From Pirellulales bacterium (GTDB lineage: Bacteria > Planctomycetota > Planctomycetia > Pirellulales > JACPPG01): a DNA stretch of 64,000 nucleotides. Position numbers and translations under genes: made by a program. The first letter of the stretch is position 1. Each line of letters opens with the position of its first letter. The notes beneath the pieces were generated by a model, which was not told where the DNA came from, ran no database searches, and saw only the letters and a program-made list of their open reading frames with translations. Location of the stretch: assembly GCA_036499395.1 (NCBI GenBank), contig DASYDW010000121.1:114641-178640 (forward strand). The letters run 5' to 3'. Shown one piece after another: positions 8,891 through 18,191 of the stretch.

Positions 8891-10228
8891 ATGGATCAGT
8901 TTCTCTATAGATACACGCCGATCGATCCAACGACGTGGGTTTACCTATCGTCGTTGTTGACGATCGCCATCTATTTCAAGTTCAGTCGCGTCTGGAGTGT
9001 GCGCAACCTGGATCTGGTTGGGCTCATTGCTCTGGCCCCCGGCCTGCTGATGGTGCAACAGGGGGGAACGGCCGGCCACGTCGGATACGCCTGGCTGTTC
9101 GCCACCGGCGGATTCTTTCTCGTCCGGCTGCTGGTCGACCCCATGATGGTTCGCCGCCCGCTGTTGGAACCGAACCTCTCGCCGGGTGGATTGACGTTCG
9201 CCGCCGTTTCGCTGTGCGTCTTCCTCATGGTCAATGCCATGACGCGCGAAATCACGGACAGCGATCTCGATGGTCCTCGCCGCCTCGACGAACTGCTCTC
9301 GAACACCGAAACACAGGAAGAAGCCGATGCGAGCCTGGCCACGCACGGCCCGGCGTATCCCTGGATGCACCTGCTGGCCAGCATTCCCACCAAAACGCTA
9401 GTTGTTAAAGAATCCGCCGACACCGTGGCCCCCGAGCAATTGCGCGAGCTGGAGTATTCGACCACCGTGCGCCTGATGGCCATTCTCTCGCACCTGGCCG
9501 TCGTGACAGGCATGGTGCTGATCGGCGCGCGGCATTTTGGCAGTGCGCGCACGGGCGTTGCGGCGGCGACCTTGTACTTGCTGCTTCCCTACACCGCGCA
9601 AATGACCGGCCGTGTCGAACACGTGCTGCCTGCGGCGCTCGTTGTGTGGGCGGTGTTCGCCTATCGGCGCCCGATGATTGCCGGCATCCTGCTGGGCCTG
9701 GCGACGGGCGTGATCTACTATCCGATTTTCTTGCTGCCCTTATGGGTCGGCTTCTACTGGCACCGCGGCTTGCTGCGATTCTCGGTCGGATTTCTGGCGA
9801 TGCTGGTCGTCGTAATTGGATTGCAGTTCTTCGCCGTCGGCGGCATCGAGCCACTGTTGAAGCAAGCCCGCGAGGTGTTTGGCTGGACCAGCCTATCGCC
9901 GCAGGACACCAGCGGCTTCTGGAGCTTCAACGAATCGACGAACCCGTATCGCCTCTCGGTGCTGGCCGGCTACGCGGCACTGTGTGCCAGCTTCGCATTG
10001 TGGCCGGCGCAAAAGAACCTCGGCACGCTGCTAAGCTGTTCGGCCGTCGTGATGCTGGGAACGCAATTCTGGCAGCCGCAAGAGGGCGGCCTGTTCATGG
10101 GCTGGTACCTGCCGCTATTGCTGCTGACGATCTTCCGGCCAAACCTCGAAGACCGGGTCGCCCTGAGCGTCCTGGGCGATGGCTGGCTCTCGTACCGCAA
10201 GCGTGCGCCTTCGATCCGGGCCGCATAG
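8891..10228 (+). CDS. multi-pass membrane protein, GT-C-like
   Basis: A 445-residue inner-membrane protein with around ten hydrophobic segments. The loop after the fourth segment is polar and includes NTETQEEADASLATHGPAYP. The segment LLPYTAQMTGRVEHVLPAAL followed by GILLGLATGVIYYPIFLLPL resembles GT87/DUF2029-type polyprenol-dependent mannosyltransferases, but no sure catalytic motif is seen. The ATG at 8891 begins MDQFLYRYTPIDPTTW, a hydrophilic N-terminus before the first membrane segment. The 286 bases before it hold no gene; a short GGGGGT/ACCCCC hairpin occurs near 8750-8775. Confidence 0.75.
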   Translation: MDQFLYRYTPIDPTTWVYLSSLLTIAIYFKFSRVWSVRNLDLVGLIALAPGLLMVQQGGTAGHVGYAWLFATGGFFLVRLLVDPMMVRRPLLEPNLSPGGLTFAAVSLCVFLMVNAMTREITDSDLDGPRRLDELLSNTETQEEADASLATHGPAYPWMHLLASIPTKTLVVKESADTVAPEQLRELEYSTTVRLMAILSHLAVVTGMVLIGARHFGSARTGVAAATLYLLLPYTAQMTGRVEHVLPAALVVWAVFAYRRPMIAGILLGLATGVIYYPIFLLPLWVGFYWHRGLLRFSVGFLAMLVVVIGLQFFAVGGIEPLLKQAREVFGWTSLSPQDTSGFWSFNESTNPYRLSVLAGYAALCASFALWPAQKNLGTLLSCSAVVMLGTQFWQPQEGGLFMGWYLPLLLLTIFRPNLEDRVALSVLGDGWLSYRKRAPSIRAA

Positions 10229-10323
10229 TTGTCGGCGAGAGAGCGTGGAATACGGCGGCGCTGACGTTCTTTGCGATACGCGCCGTCGTGACGTACGTGA
10301 TGGCCGATGCGTCCGCCGGCAAG

Positions 10324-10707
10324 CTATTCAGCCAGTGTACCCGGGCTGACGCCGATATCGACGATTGAGCACGCCATCACGACGTTCAGCCCCAGTTGTT
10401 CGGCACGCGTGACGACCTCGGAACTTTCCGTGCCGGGGTTGAGCCACAATTCGTCGCAGCCGCGGGCTGCAATTTCGTCCAGCAGCTTCAGCACAACCGG
10501 CGGCGGCAGATAAACGCTGATGCGGTTGAGTTTTCCGCCCGGCACCTCGGCCAAGGTGTGCGAAACCGAGAGCCCTTCGATCTCGCCCCCCTTGGGATTC
10601 ACCGGGTAAACGTCATACCCCTGTTGCAGATACGCCCGCACGGCCTTGTTGCCGAATTTCGTTCGATCGGGACTGGCTCCGAGAACAGCGATCGTGGGTT
10701 TTGACAT
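10324..10707 (-). CDS. CoA-binding domain protein (YccU-type)
   Basis: This 127-residue Rossmann-fold protein belongs to the small CoA-binding family related to the N-terminal part of succinyl-CoA synthetase alpha. The motifs AVLGASPDRTKFGNKAV, VYPVNPKG and ELWLNPGTES are those that hold the CoA nucleotide. The size is normal for stand-alone members such as YccU. The physiological role of the family is not settled. The ATG at 10707 is preceded by GGAGGGAGCCAAC, a good ribosome site. It is transcribed towards the large membrane protein gene and appears monocistronic. Confidence 0.88.
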   Translation of the reverse strand: MSKPTIAVLGASPDRTKFGNKAVRAYLQQGYDVYPVNPKGGEIEGLSVSHTLAEVPGGKLNRISVYLPPPVVLKLLDEIAARGCDELWLNPGTESSEVVTRAEQLGLNVVMACSIVDIGVSPGTLAE

Positions 10708-10774
10708 GTTGGCTCCCTCCAAAGATCATTGAACCATTGTCGCGCGGGATTCAGGCCGCGCTTCGCTCAGCCGG

Positions 10775-11986
10775 TCACTCGCGCTCGCGCCGCGCATCCA
10801 CCATCGGCGTGCGTTTCTGGCTGGCCAACCAGCGTTTCCACGCCTGCTGATCGTAGCCAAAGTCTTGCCCAGTCAGCGAGGCCAGCGCGTTGCGCACGTT
10901 CTGATTGTTGAAATTCCGATCCTCGGTCTTCGGACCACCGCCGCCAAAGCTAAACGTGCCGCCGCCGTTTCCCCCACCTCCGCCGAACGTCGGATTCATA
11001 TTGCCGCTGGGGGGCGCAACCTGCACCGAGTGGAGCGTAACCAGGGAATCGATCAACGGTCGGACCGCGCTTTTGTCCTTCATCCGCCCAAGCGCGTCCG
11101 CCGCCCGATTGATCATGTAGTTTTCTTTCGACTTCAACCGCCGGATATACGTCGTCACGGCCACGGTGCCCGTCTGTTTTTCGAGGTAATCAAGGCAGGT
11201 CATGCGGATTTCCTCGTCCGCGTCATCGAGTGAAAAGATAATCAACGTCTGCCAGGCGTCGGGCGACCCGATGCGAGCCAGCGTTTCGATGTACATCTTG
11301 CGAATTGTTTCGTTCGTCTCGTCGCGCAACTCCTTCTGCAATGCCGGCACGGCCATCGGATCGTTCAGCTTTTGGAACTGCGCGAGGGCTTCCTGGTTAC
11401 GCTCGCTGTCGATCCAGCGCCGCCACATGTTAACCTTCTTGAACCACTCCTTGCGGGCCTTTTCCTGGTCGCGCTTGCGCTTGATCTCTTCGATCTGCTG
11501 CGGCACGCGGTAATGGCCCGAGTCGTCCTTGACCATGCCGCGTTCCTGGAAAACCTCCTCCTGAGTTTTCCATTCGCCGTTCACTTGCTGATAACCCAGC
11601 GCACGCCGGGCCTTGGCATTGTCGGGATCGAGTTCGATGACCCGCTCCAGGTGGCGAACGCGCTGCTCGGGCAATTGCATGGTGCGGCACAATTCGGCCA
11701 AGGCCATTTGCCCCTCGACCGTATCGGGATAATCAGGGCGATGCTTGATGTACTCGATCTCGGTCGATTTCGTGCGCCGCATCTCGGCGACCTGGTCCCG
11801 TGCGAGCGTGATCTGCCCCCCCGTGCTCGTCTTGATGACGTAACTTGTCCGGGGGTTCTCGGTGGTATTCTGCAAAGTCCCCTCGACCTGCCCGCCGTTC
11901 TCCAACACGAACGTATCGGCGCGCACCGTCCTCAGGGTCGATGGCAAAAGAATCAAAACCACCGCGGTAGCAATTTGTTGCTTCAT
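10775..11986 (-). CDS. exported HEAT-repeat protein
   Basis: A 403-residue protein with a signal peptide (MKQQIATAVVLILLPSTLRTVRA). A short beta-rich module follows with FVLENGGQVEGTL and a repeat-like GGQITLARDQVAEMRR, similar to domains seen in planctomycete proteins that begin with DxFxLxxGxxxxG. A charged coiled-coil-like stretch (EEIKRKRDQEKARKEWFKKV) precedes HEAT-like helices (VPALQKELRDETNETIRKMY, then SPDAWQTLIIFSLDDADEEI). Near the C-terminus there is a glycine-rich low-complexity patch (FGGGGGNGGGTFSFGGGG). Probably a periplasmic scaffold. The longer frame to 12088 is not used because the signal peptide starts at 11986. Confidence 0.78.
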   Translation of the reverse strand: MKQQIATAVVLILLPSTLRTVRADTFVLENGGQVEGTLQNTTENPRTSYVIKTSTGGQITLARDQVAEMRRTKSTEIEYIKHRPDYPDTVEGQMALAELCRTMQLPEQRVRHLERVIELDPDNAKARRALGYQQVNGEWKTQEEVFQERGMVKDDSGHYRVPQQIEEIKRKRDQEKARKEWFKKVNMWRRWIDSERNQEALAQFQKLNDPMAVPALQKELRDETNETIRKMYIETLARIGSPDAWQTLIIFSLDDADEEIRMTCLDYLEKQTGTVAVTTYIRRLKSKENYMINRAADALGRMKDKSAVRPLIDSLVTLHSVQVAPPSGNMNPTFGGGGGNGGGTFSFGGGGPKTEDRNFNNQNVRNALASLTGQDFGYDQQAWKRWLASQKRTPMVDARRERE

Positions 11987-12148
11987 GGCTGCCTCTAGCC
12001 ACGCGAGTTCCGAGAGGGACACCGGCACGTTAAAATCCGTGCGCGCCCTGGCTTTCCTCAAGTATACGGATGGCCGGCCGAGCCCCACAACGGAATACCG
12101 GTCGCGGACCGGTTTTTCCGGCTATTTCGCCCAGGACAGGTGGTCAGT

Positions 12149-12658
12149 ATGAGCGACAGCGTCGCCCAGCATCGGGCCCAATCGCCGAGCGCCTTGCGGT
12201 GCGCCGTCATCACGGTCAGCGACACCCGCACGCAGGAGACCGACACGGGCGGGCAACTGGTCGTCGACAGGCTGCAGGCGGCCGGCCACCAGGTCCAGGC
12301 CCGGGACATCATTCCCGACGCCCCCGAACGCATGGCCGGTCTGGTCGACGAGCTTTGTTCGCACGACGATATCGACGCGATCCTACTCACCGGCGGCACC
12401 GGCATCAGCAGCCGAGACCAGACCTACGAAACCATCTCGCGCCTGCTCACCAAACCGCTTCCCGGATACGGCGAGCTGTTTCGCATGTTGAGCTATCAGG
12501 AAATCGGCGCCGCCGGCATGCTCAGCCGCGCCGTGGGCGGGGTGATCGGCCGCGTCGTCGTGCTCACCATGCCGGGTTCACCGGCCGGCGTCCGCCTGGC
12601 CATGGACAAGCTAATCCTGCCCGAGCTGGGACATCTGGTGCGCGAGGCGCGACGATAA
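12149..12658 (+). CDS. moaB: molybdenum cofactor biosynthesis protein MoaB
   Basis: A 169-residue MoaB/MogA-family protein, which adenylylates molybdopterin before molybdenum insertion. Visible family motifs are AVITVSDTRTQETDTGG near the N-terminus, ILLTGGTGISSRDQTYE in the middle (nucleotide and molybdopterin site), and VLTMPGSPAGVRLAMD near the end. Length and order match MoaB proteins rather than the longer MoeA. It starts at ATG 12149; an in-frame upstream ATG at 12140 is possible. No other molybdenum cofactor gene lies in this window, so it acts with genes elsewhere. Confidence 0.9.
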   Translation: MSDSVAQHRAQSPSALRCAVITVSDTRTQETDTGGQLVVDRLQAAGHQVQARDIIPDAPERMAGLVDELCSHDDIDAILLTGGTGISSRDQTYETISRLLTKPLPGYGELFRMLSYQEIGAAGMLSRAVGGVIGRVVVLTMPGSPAGVRLAMDKLILPELGHLVREARR

Positions 12659-12687
12659 GCGACGAGCATCTCGGCCAGAGCTGGTCC

Positions 12688-13179
12688 TTACAACATCACC
12701 TGCAAATAGACCACGTCCAGCCAGCGATCGAACTTTCGCCCCACCTCGCGTAACTGGCCAACGCGTGTAAAGCCCAGGCTTTCTTGCAGGGCAATGCTGG
12801 CCGTTTGGTCGGCGCTTGCGCCGCCAATCAACACGTGATATCCGATCTGCCGTGCCCGCTCGATCAAATGTTCGAGCATTCGGCGTCCCAGGCCGCGGCG
12901 ATGAAAACCTTGCGCGATATAGACCGAGGCTTCCACCGTTCCATCGTAACCAGCCCGGGCGTGAAACTTCGATAACGATCCCCAACCGACCAACGCGCCG
13001 TCGATCTCAACGACAACAACCGGATACCTCTCCGCAGAATGCAGACCGAACCACGCTTGCCGGTCCGCCAAGGTCTCGGGCTCGAGCTGATACGTGCATG
13101 TTGAATGCAGCACGTAATAGTTATAGATCTCGCTGATCGCGGGCAAGTCTCCGGCGCTGGCGTCGCGAAGCGCGAACAT
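12688..13179 (-). CDS. GNAT N-acetyltransferase, phosphinothricin-acetyltransferase-like
   Basis: A 163-residue single-domain acetyltransferase. The N-terminal segment LRDASAGDLPAISEIYNYYV and the acetyl-CoA loop GFHRRGLGRRMLEHLI (pattern Q/R-x-x-G-x-G/A) are typical. So are GGASADQTASIALQESLGF and the closing GRKFDRWLDVVYLQ, which places it near the phosphinothricin/methionine-sulfone acetyltransferase branch (Pat/YncA type). It would use acetyl-CoA to acetylate a small amine in the cytoplasm. Convergent with moaB and followed upstream by a methyltransferase gene on the same strand 41 bases away, so the two may be cotranscribed. Confidence 0.87.
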   Translation of the reverse strand: MFALRDASAGDLPAISEIYNYYVLHSTCTYQLEPETLADRQAWFGLHSAERYPVVVVEIDGALVGWGSLSKFHARAGYDGTVEASVYIAQGFHRRGLGRRMLEHLIERARQIGYHVLIGGASADQTASIALQESLGFTRVGQLREVGRKFDRWLDVVYLQVML

Positions 13180-13220
13180 CTAACGATCCTCACGCTTGAC
13201 GCGACTGATCCTCAGGCCTG

Positions 13221-13886
13221 TCAGGATGCTGCGCGGACCTCGTGCTGGGTAATGCATCCTAGCCGCGTCCACAGCGGAGTAAGTGCCATAGCTGAGCTTG
13301 CGGCCAGTTCCTGCAGCTCGCCCGCCGCTTGCCGGCCAACGCCGCTTTCCAACATAGCAAACGAGCGAACGAACCACGCCCCCAAGCGGGTCGTAGGGCG
13401 GGCAAAATCGCAAAGCAGAAAGACGCTCCCTGGCTTCAGGATGCGATTTACCTCGGCCAAGGCGCGCAACTTGATCTCTCGAGGGAGATGATGAAACACC
13501 ATCGAGCTCACGACGATGTCCGCCGACGCGTCGGTAACCGGCAAGTTATCGGCCGAGCCTTGCAGCAGCTTTGCGCGCGGCACGCGCCGACGAGTAATAC
13601 GAAGCACCCGCTCGTCAATGTCCACGCCCGTCAGGGATAGGTCAGGCCTACGTCGGGCCAGGCGGCGCAACACGGTCCCCGGTCCACACCCTAGATCGAC
13701 GATCGAGGCCGCTTGCCCCGCGCGCTGGCATACGTCATCGACCACGCCGCGCCACACGCCGGCCAACATGGGCCACGCCAAGAGTTCGTAGGCGGGCGTG
13801 AGAAAGTGCAGCCCTGCCGCCGGCAGAAAATCGGTGTCGCGAAAATCGCCTGTTGCCGAATTGCCCGACATCTTGTTGGATATCAC
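13221..13886 (-). CDS. class I SAM-dependent methyltransferase
   Basis: A 221-residue Rossmann-like methyltransferase of the UbiE/Methyltransf_11 type. Motif I is IVDLGCGPGTVLRRLA, the acidic end of strand 2 is LTGVDIDERVL, and motif III-IV is DIVVSSMVFHHLPREIKLRA followed by RILKPGSVFLLCDF. The substrate cannot be read from the sequence. The C-terminal 60 residues are helical and unremarkable. The ORF opens with GTG at 13886; ATG at 13871 is an alternative start, neither having a strong ribosome site. It is probably expressed with the downstream acetyltransferase. Confidence 0.85.
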   Translation of the reverse strand: MISNKMSGNSATGDFRDTDFLPAAGLHFLTPAYELLAWPMLAGVWRGVVDDVCQRAGQAASIVDLGCGPGTVLRRLARRRPDLSLTGVDIDERVLRITRRRVPRAKLLQGSADNLPVTDASADIVVSSMVFHHLPREIKLRALAEVNRILKPGSVFLLCDFARPTTRLGAWFVRSFAMLESGVGRQAAGELQELAASSAMALTPLWTRLGCITQHEVRAAS

Positions 13887-14003
13887 TTCGCTCGGTGGAT
13901 GTCGTAAGCACTACGCCTTGGGACAAGAGCTTGCCGGCAGAGGTTCGCCGCCGCGCAAAGAGCCGCTCTGAGCGCGCTCGCTGACCGCAAAAGCGTGCGC
14001 GCT

Positions 14004-15107
14004 TCAGTCCAGTTCCCCCAGCCACAGGCGAAGCTCGTTCTCGTATTCGCTGGCCAGGTCCCCCTTGATCAGTTGGCGGTGGAAGTTCGCCGCCCCTTCC
14101 TTCACCAGGTCGGCTGCCTCGGCGCTGGGGAATCGCAACGTCGGGTCCGGAGCCACGAGGCTGCGAATCAAAGTCATCAACAACTCGTTGCAAACCACTT
14201 CGCGCGGCAAGCGTTCGTGCAGACGTTGCACAAGGATCCGTTTGGCTTCCAGCAATTCTGCGTAGGTCGTTTGCCCGACAAATGGCGGAGTGCCCGAGAG
14301 CATTTCGATCAGCACGTATCCCAGGCTGCACAAGTCGGAACGCGGCGACGATTCGCCCCCTTCCAGCACCTCAGGCGCGGCGTAAGTCGGCGTGCAACTG
14401 CGCCGCGTAGGAGGCTTCTCCATGTCGAACGCGGAGCCGATGTCGATGATCTTGGCGTTGCCGGTCCGCTTGAGCATGATGTTCGACGGCTTGATATCGC
14501 CGTGGACAATCCCCTCGCGATGCAGCGCGGCCAGGGCCGCCAGGCACTCGCGTAACACCGCGATCGCGATGCCGGGCTTCAACCGCGGCTGCAGCGGACC
14601 GGTCGTGACGATGACGTTGTTCAAATAATCCCAGCGACGATTGCTGACCCGATCGCGCGTCCGTTGCAACATCTCGTGCGACAGCAGCCGATCCAGGTCG
14701 TAACCGTCGACCCATTCCATTTCCATCAAGCGGATGCGATTGCGCTCGACGAAGTTGTGTACGTCCAGCAGATTATCCTGCTGAATCTGCGCGACGCGCG
14801 CCGAGACCTCGGCGATCCGCCCCATCGCTTCGTCGTAACTGCGATCGTCGGGATAGTGCAGCGGCGAAAAAATCTTCAGCGCCACCGGCAGCGTGAAATT
14901 ATCGGTGCCGCGCCGCTCGGAGAGATAAACCACTCCTTGCCCGCCGGCTCCCAGCAATCGCAACAAGTGCAAATGCTCGGTCCAGCTCATGCGCTGCTCT
15001 TCGACCAGTTGCCGGTACTTCTCCAGCAACACGTCGGGGCAGCGTTTTGTTTGTTGGCCATCGATCGTCAGCGTGGCCAGCGGTTGCAAATACGTGGTGC
15101 TTGACAT
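14004..15107 (-). CDS. serine/threonine protein kinase
   Basis: A 367-residue soluble protein kinase with no membrane segment. The glycine loop is LLGAGGQGVVYLSE, the ATP lysine is in VALKIF, and the catalytic loop reads HGDIKPSN, lacking the arginine of HRD. The metal-binding loop reads IIDIGSAF, with Ile in place of the Phe of DFG. APEVL and SDLCSLGYVLIEML are the normal C-lobe motifs. An unusual 60-residue stretch between N- and C-lobes includes VDGYDLDRLLSHEM and an insert around TGPLQPRLKPG. The ATG at 15107 begins MSSTTYLQPL; the frame is open to 15152. Planctomycetes have many such kinases, mostly of unknown targets. Confidence 0.88.
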   Translation of the reverse strand: MSSTTYLQPLATLTIDGQQTKRCPDVLLEKYRQLVEEQRMSWTEHLHLLRLLGAGGQGVVYLSERRGTDNFTLPVALKIFSPLHYPDDRSYDEAMGRIAEVSARVAQIQQDNLLDVHNFVERNRIRLMEMEWVDGYDLDRLLSHEMLQRTRDRVSNRRWDYLNNVIVTTGPLQPRLKPGIAIAVLRECLAALAALHREGIVHGDIKPSNIMLKRTGNAKIIDIGSAFDMEKPPTRRSCTPTYAAPEVLEGGESSPRSDLCSLGYVLIEMLSGTPPFVGQTTYAELLEAKRILVQRLHERLPREVVCNELLMTLIRSLVAPDPTLRFPSAEAADLVKEGAANFHRQLIKGDLASEYENELRLWLGELD

Positions 15108-15358
15108 GGTGGGCTCAAATCTCGATGCGGGGTGCGCCGCCTGGGCAGGCAATTCGTGTTAGGCCCATCTTATGACTATCGCCCCCGATGGGTCCAGACA
15201 AATTGACGCAATATTGACCATCACATGAGTCAATGAGCGCGCATGCGCCCGAGATCTCGAGTTAGCTGCACTGCTACCACAGAAAAAAATGCAGAGCGAT
15301 GAATCCGAAAAAAGCCGCAATCAAAAGCGCTGGCATTCTCCGATCTTCCTACTGCCTA

Positions 15359-16327
15359 CTACCTACTGGCCACCGGCATTGGATATCCCAAACGTTTATC
15401 GACCAAATTGGCCAGCGGCTGACCAGCGTGCCAGCGTGCGAGATTCCCACAGAAGAAATTCGTCATATCGTCAATGCGCCGCGCACACTGACCACCCACA
15501 TGCGGTGTGATGATGACATTCGGTTGCGACCATAGTGGGCTATCGACAGGCAAAGGTTCTTCGGCGGTAACGTCGAGACCCGCGCCGGCCAGATGTCCCG
15601 ATTCCAGCGCCGCGACCAGGTCCCTTTCTACTACCAATGGGCCGCGAGCGACGTTGATCAAAATCGAACCGGGCCGCATCATCTCGAAGGCGCGCCGATC
15701 GATCATGTTGCGTGTCAGTTCCGTCAGCGGCGCCGCGAGGAACAAGAAATCCACGGCGCGCAGCACATCATCCAACCGATCGGCCGGCCATAGCGCTTCG
15801 ACATAGTCAGGCTTGTCGATCGGATACATGTCGGTAGCTAGGATGCGCGTTTTGAAGACACGCAACACTTCGGCCAACCGCCGCCCATTGCCACCGAAGC
15901 CGATAATGCCAACCGTGGCATTAGTCAGATCACGCGTCGGCCGACGAATGAACTCACGCTTTGCCTGGGCGCGAAAAAACACGGGCAGACTGCGGGTCAG
16001 CCCCGTCGTTAACGCAATCGCATGCTCGGCCACCTGATCAGCCAACACGCCCGAGGCACTGGTGACGACGATCTCCGAGCCCACGACCGACGGCACCAGG
16101 CAATGGTCCAAACCGGCCGCCGAAGATTGAATCCATTGCAATCGCCCGCGCGCGACCACCTCCTCCCACGGCCCAGGCACCTTGGCATGACCGCAAAAAA
16201 TATCTGCCGTCAGCAGCTCGCGCGCGACTCCTTCTTGACCGGCATCGACGACCTCGGCCTCAGGTGCCGCGGCGGCAATCTGCGCGACATGGCGTGGCTC
16301 GACAGGATAGCAGAGTACAATGCGCAC
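15359..16327 (-). CDS. D-2-hydroxyacid dehydrogenase
   Basis: A 322-residue NAD-binding oxidoreductase of the D-isomer-specific 2-hydroxyacid dehydrogenase family. The dinucleotide site is VGIIGFGGNGRRLAEVL. Catalytic residues are recognisable as the Arg in NVARGPLVVE, the Glu in TAEEPLP and the His in ITPHVGG. The family reduces 2-keto acids or oxidises 2-hydroxyacids such as glycerate. The start codon appears to be GTG at 16327. The gene is divergent from the MATE exporter, with about 215 bases between them that hold both promoters. Confidence 0.87.
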   Translation of the reverse strand: MRIVLCYPVEPRHVAQIAAAAPEAEVVDAGQEGVARELLTADIFCGHAKVPGPWEEVVARGRLQWIQSSAAGLDHCLVPSVVGSEIVVTSASGVLADQVAEHAIALTTGLTRSLPVFFRAQAKREFIRRPTRDLTNATVGIIGFGGNGRRLAEVLRVFKTRILATDMYPIDKPDYVEALWPADRLDDVLRAVDFLFLAAPLTELTRNMIDRRAFEMMRPGSILINVARGPLVVERDLVAALESGHLAGAGLDVTAEEPLPVDSPLWSQPNVIITPHVGGQCARRIDDMTNFFCGNLARWHAGQPLANLVDKRLGYPMPVASR

Positions 16328-16542
16328 GGGGAAAGGCTCTTCGAAAGGTTCAGGGAAATTGTCGAGTTGACGTCACTTGCACGTCATGGTTAGCACTTAC
16401 GCGTGATTGTCGGCAATCCGCGGCGATCGACAAGTCCGGCCATGACAAGGCCGCGGTACCCCCGAACCCCAAGCTCGGCCGGCGTGTCCCTAGAGTGATC
16501 GGGGTAAGGAACAGGCGAGACGGATTCAAGGGCGGTGGAGCG

Positions 16543-17988
16543 ATGTTCGACAGGATGTCACGATTCTGGCGAGGACCGAGCGGCATGCGCGAAGTGCTGA
16601 TGCTGGCACTGCCGCTGATGGTCTCGACGTTGTCATGGACGGTGATGCACTTCACCGATCGCGTATTCCTGCTCTGGTACTCCGCGGATGCGGTCGCTGC
16701 CGCGCTGCCGGCCGGTGCGCTGCAATTCGCCGTGATGTGTTTTCCGCTGGGTGTAGCATCGTACGTCAATGCCTTCGTCTCGCAATACTACGGCGCGGGC
16801 CGAAACAATCGCATCGGCCTGATCGTCTGGCAAGGCGTGTGGATCGGACTCATTACCGTTCCCGTTGCCGCAGCCACGATTCCACTGGCCTCGGCCATGT
16901 TCCACGGCGTAGGGCATCCCGCGCAGGTCGCGGATTATGAAGTCGAGTTTTATCGCACGATCTGTTGGGGATCGGGCGCGATGGTTATCGCCGAGGCTCT
17001 GTCGACCTTCTTCACCGGCCGCGGCGGCGTTCGCACGGTAATGGTCGTCGATACGTCGGCCGCGATATTAAACGTGGTGCTCGATTATGCCCTGATCTTT
17101 GGAAATCTCGGCCTGCCGGCTCTCGGCGTCACCGGCGCGGCGCTCGCCACGGTGGCGGCCCTGTGGTGGAAGGCACTTGTGTACTTCGCGCTTTTCCTGC
17201 GACATCGGTATCGCGACGAGTTCGGCACGCTGACCGGCTGCCGGTTTGATAAAGCGTTGTTTCTGCGCTTGTTGCGATTCGGTTCGCCCAGTGGTGTGCA
17301 GCTTGTCTGCGAGGTCGGAGCCTTCACCCTGTTCCTGCTGGTCGTGGGCCGGCTGGGCGCCCTGGAACTGGCCGCCACGAGCCTGGCCTTTAACGTCAAT
17401 AGCCTGGCGTTCATGCCGGTCTATGGCATCGGCATCGCCACGACGACACTTGTCGGTCAACGCATCGGCCAAGGCCGGCCTCGCCTGGCCGCGCGCGGCG
17501 CCTGGACGGCATTCGCGCTGGCGTCGTGCTACATGGCGGCGATCTCGGCCATCTATATCTTCACGCCCGATCTGCTGCTGATGGCCCACGGTTCGAAGAT
17601 CGATCCGGCGGAGTTCGAAAGCCTGCGCGCGCTCACGATCGTTTTGTTGCGCTTCGTGGCGTTCTATTGCATGTTCGACGCGATGGTCATCATCTTCAGC
17701 AGCGCCATCAAAGGGGCCGGCGATACGCGCTTCGTCCTGATTACGACGTTGTGCATGTCGCCGCTGCCGGTACTGGCCACCGTGATCGGGGTGCAATACT
17801 TCGGCCTGGGGCTGTATTGGTCATGGACCGCGATCACGGCCTGGCTCTGCACGCTAGGAGTGATCTACCTGATCCGCTTCCAGCAAGGCCGCTGGCGCAC
17901 GATGCGCGTGATCGAAAAAACAACCACGATCGACGTGGACGACGAACTGCCGGCCCCTCGCGAAACGGCCACGGCCAGCGCCGAGTAA
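16543..17988 (+). CDS. MATE family efflux transporter
   Basis: A 481-residue inner-membrane exporter with twelve likely membrane segments. Typical MATE features are MLALPLMVSTLSWTVMHFTD at the start, VNAFVSQYYGAGRNNRIG after the second segment, and in the second half GIATTTLVGQRIGQGRPRLA. This family expels cationic drugs or metabolites using sodium or proton gradients. The C-terminal tail is short, charged and probably cytoplasmic. Start ATG 16543 follows GGTGGAG; the frame is open upstream to 16264 but that part overlaps the divergent dehydrogenase and encodes no plausible protein. Confidence 0.88.
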   Translation: MFDRMSRFWRGPSGMREVLMLALPLMVSTLSWTVMHFTDRVFLLWYSADAVAAALPAGALQFAVMCFPLGVASYVNAFVSQYYGAGRNNRIGLIVWQGVWIGLITVPVAAATIPLASAMFHGVGHPAQVADYEVEFYRTICWGSGAMVIAEALSTFFTGRGGVRTVMVVDTSAAILNVVLDYALIFGNLGLPALGVTGAALATVAALWWKALVYFALFLRHRYRDEFGTLTGCRFDKALFLRLLRFGSPSGVQLVCEVGAFTLFLLVVGRLGALELAATSLAFNVNSLAFMPVYGIGIATTTLVGQRIGQGRPRLAARGAWTAFALASCYMAAISAIYIFTPDLLLMAHGSKIDPAEFESLRALTIVLLRFVAFYCMFDAMVIIFSSAIKGAGDTRFVLITTLCMSPLPVLATVIGVQYFGLGLYWSWTAITAWLCTLGVIYLIRFQQGRWRTMRVIEKTTTIDVDDELPAPRETATASAE

Positions 17989-18191
17989 GTAGGCGTAAGG
18001 GTCGTCGCGGCCTGCGTCCGGGATCCAACAAGCATGCCCGCCGCCGCACGCCCATCTTCTCAACCCATAAAACGCGGCCAGCCACCACGGTCAGCAGCTC
18101 TTCGCCTGGGTGTTGTTCCCGCTGTAAACTCGGGTTAAACTGCTAGGCTACGAGCGAGCCGGGGCTACCACGCCAGCGCAGGCGTCCCACC

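Noticed and set aside
16264..16542. N-terminal extension of the MATE gene
   Set aside because: It overlaps the divergent dehydrogenase and gives no membrane or signal segment.
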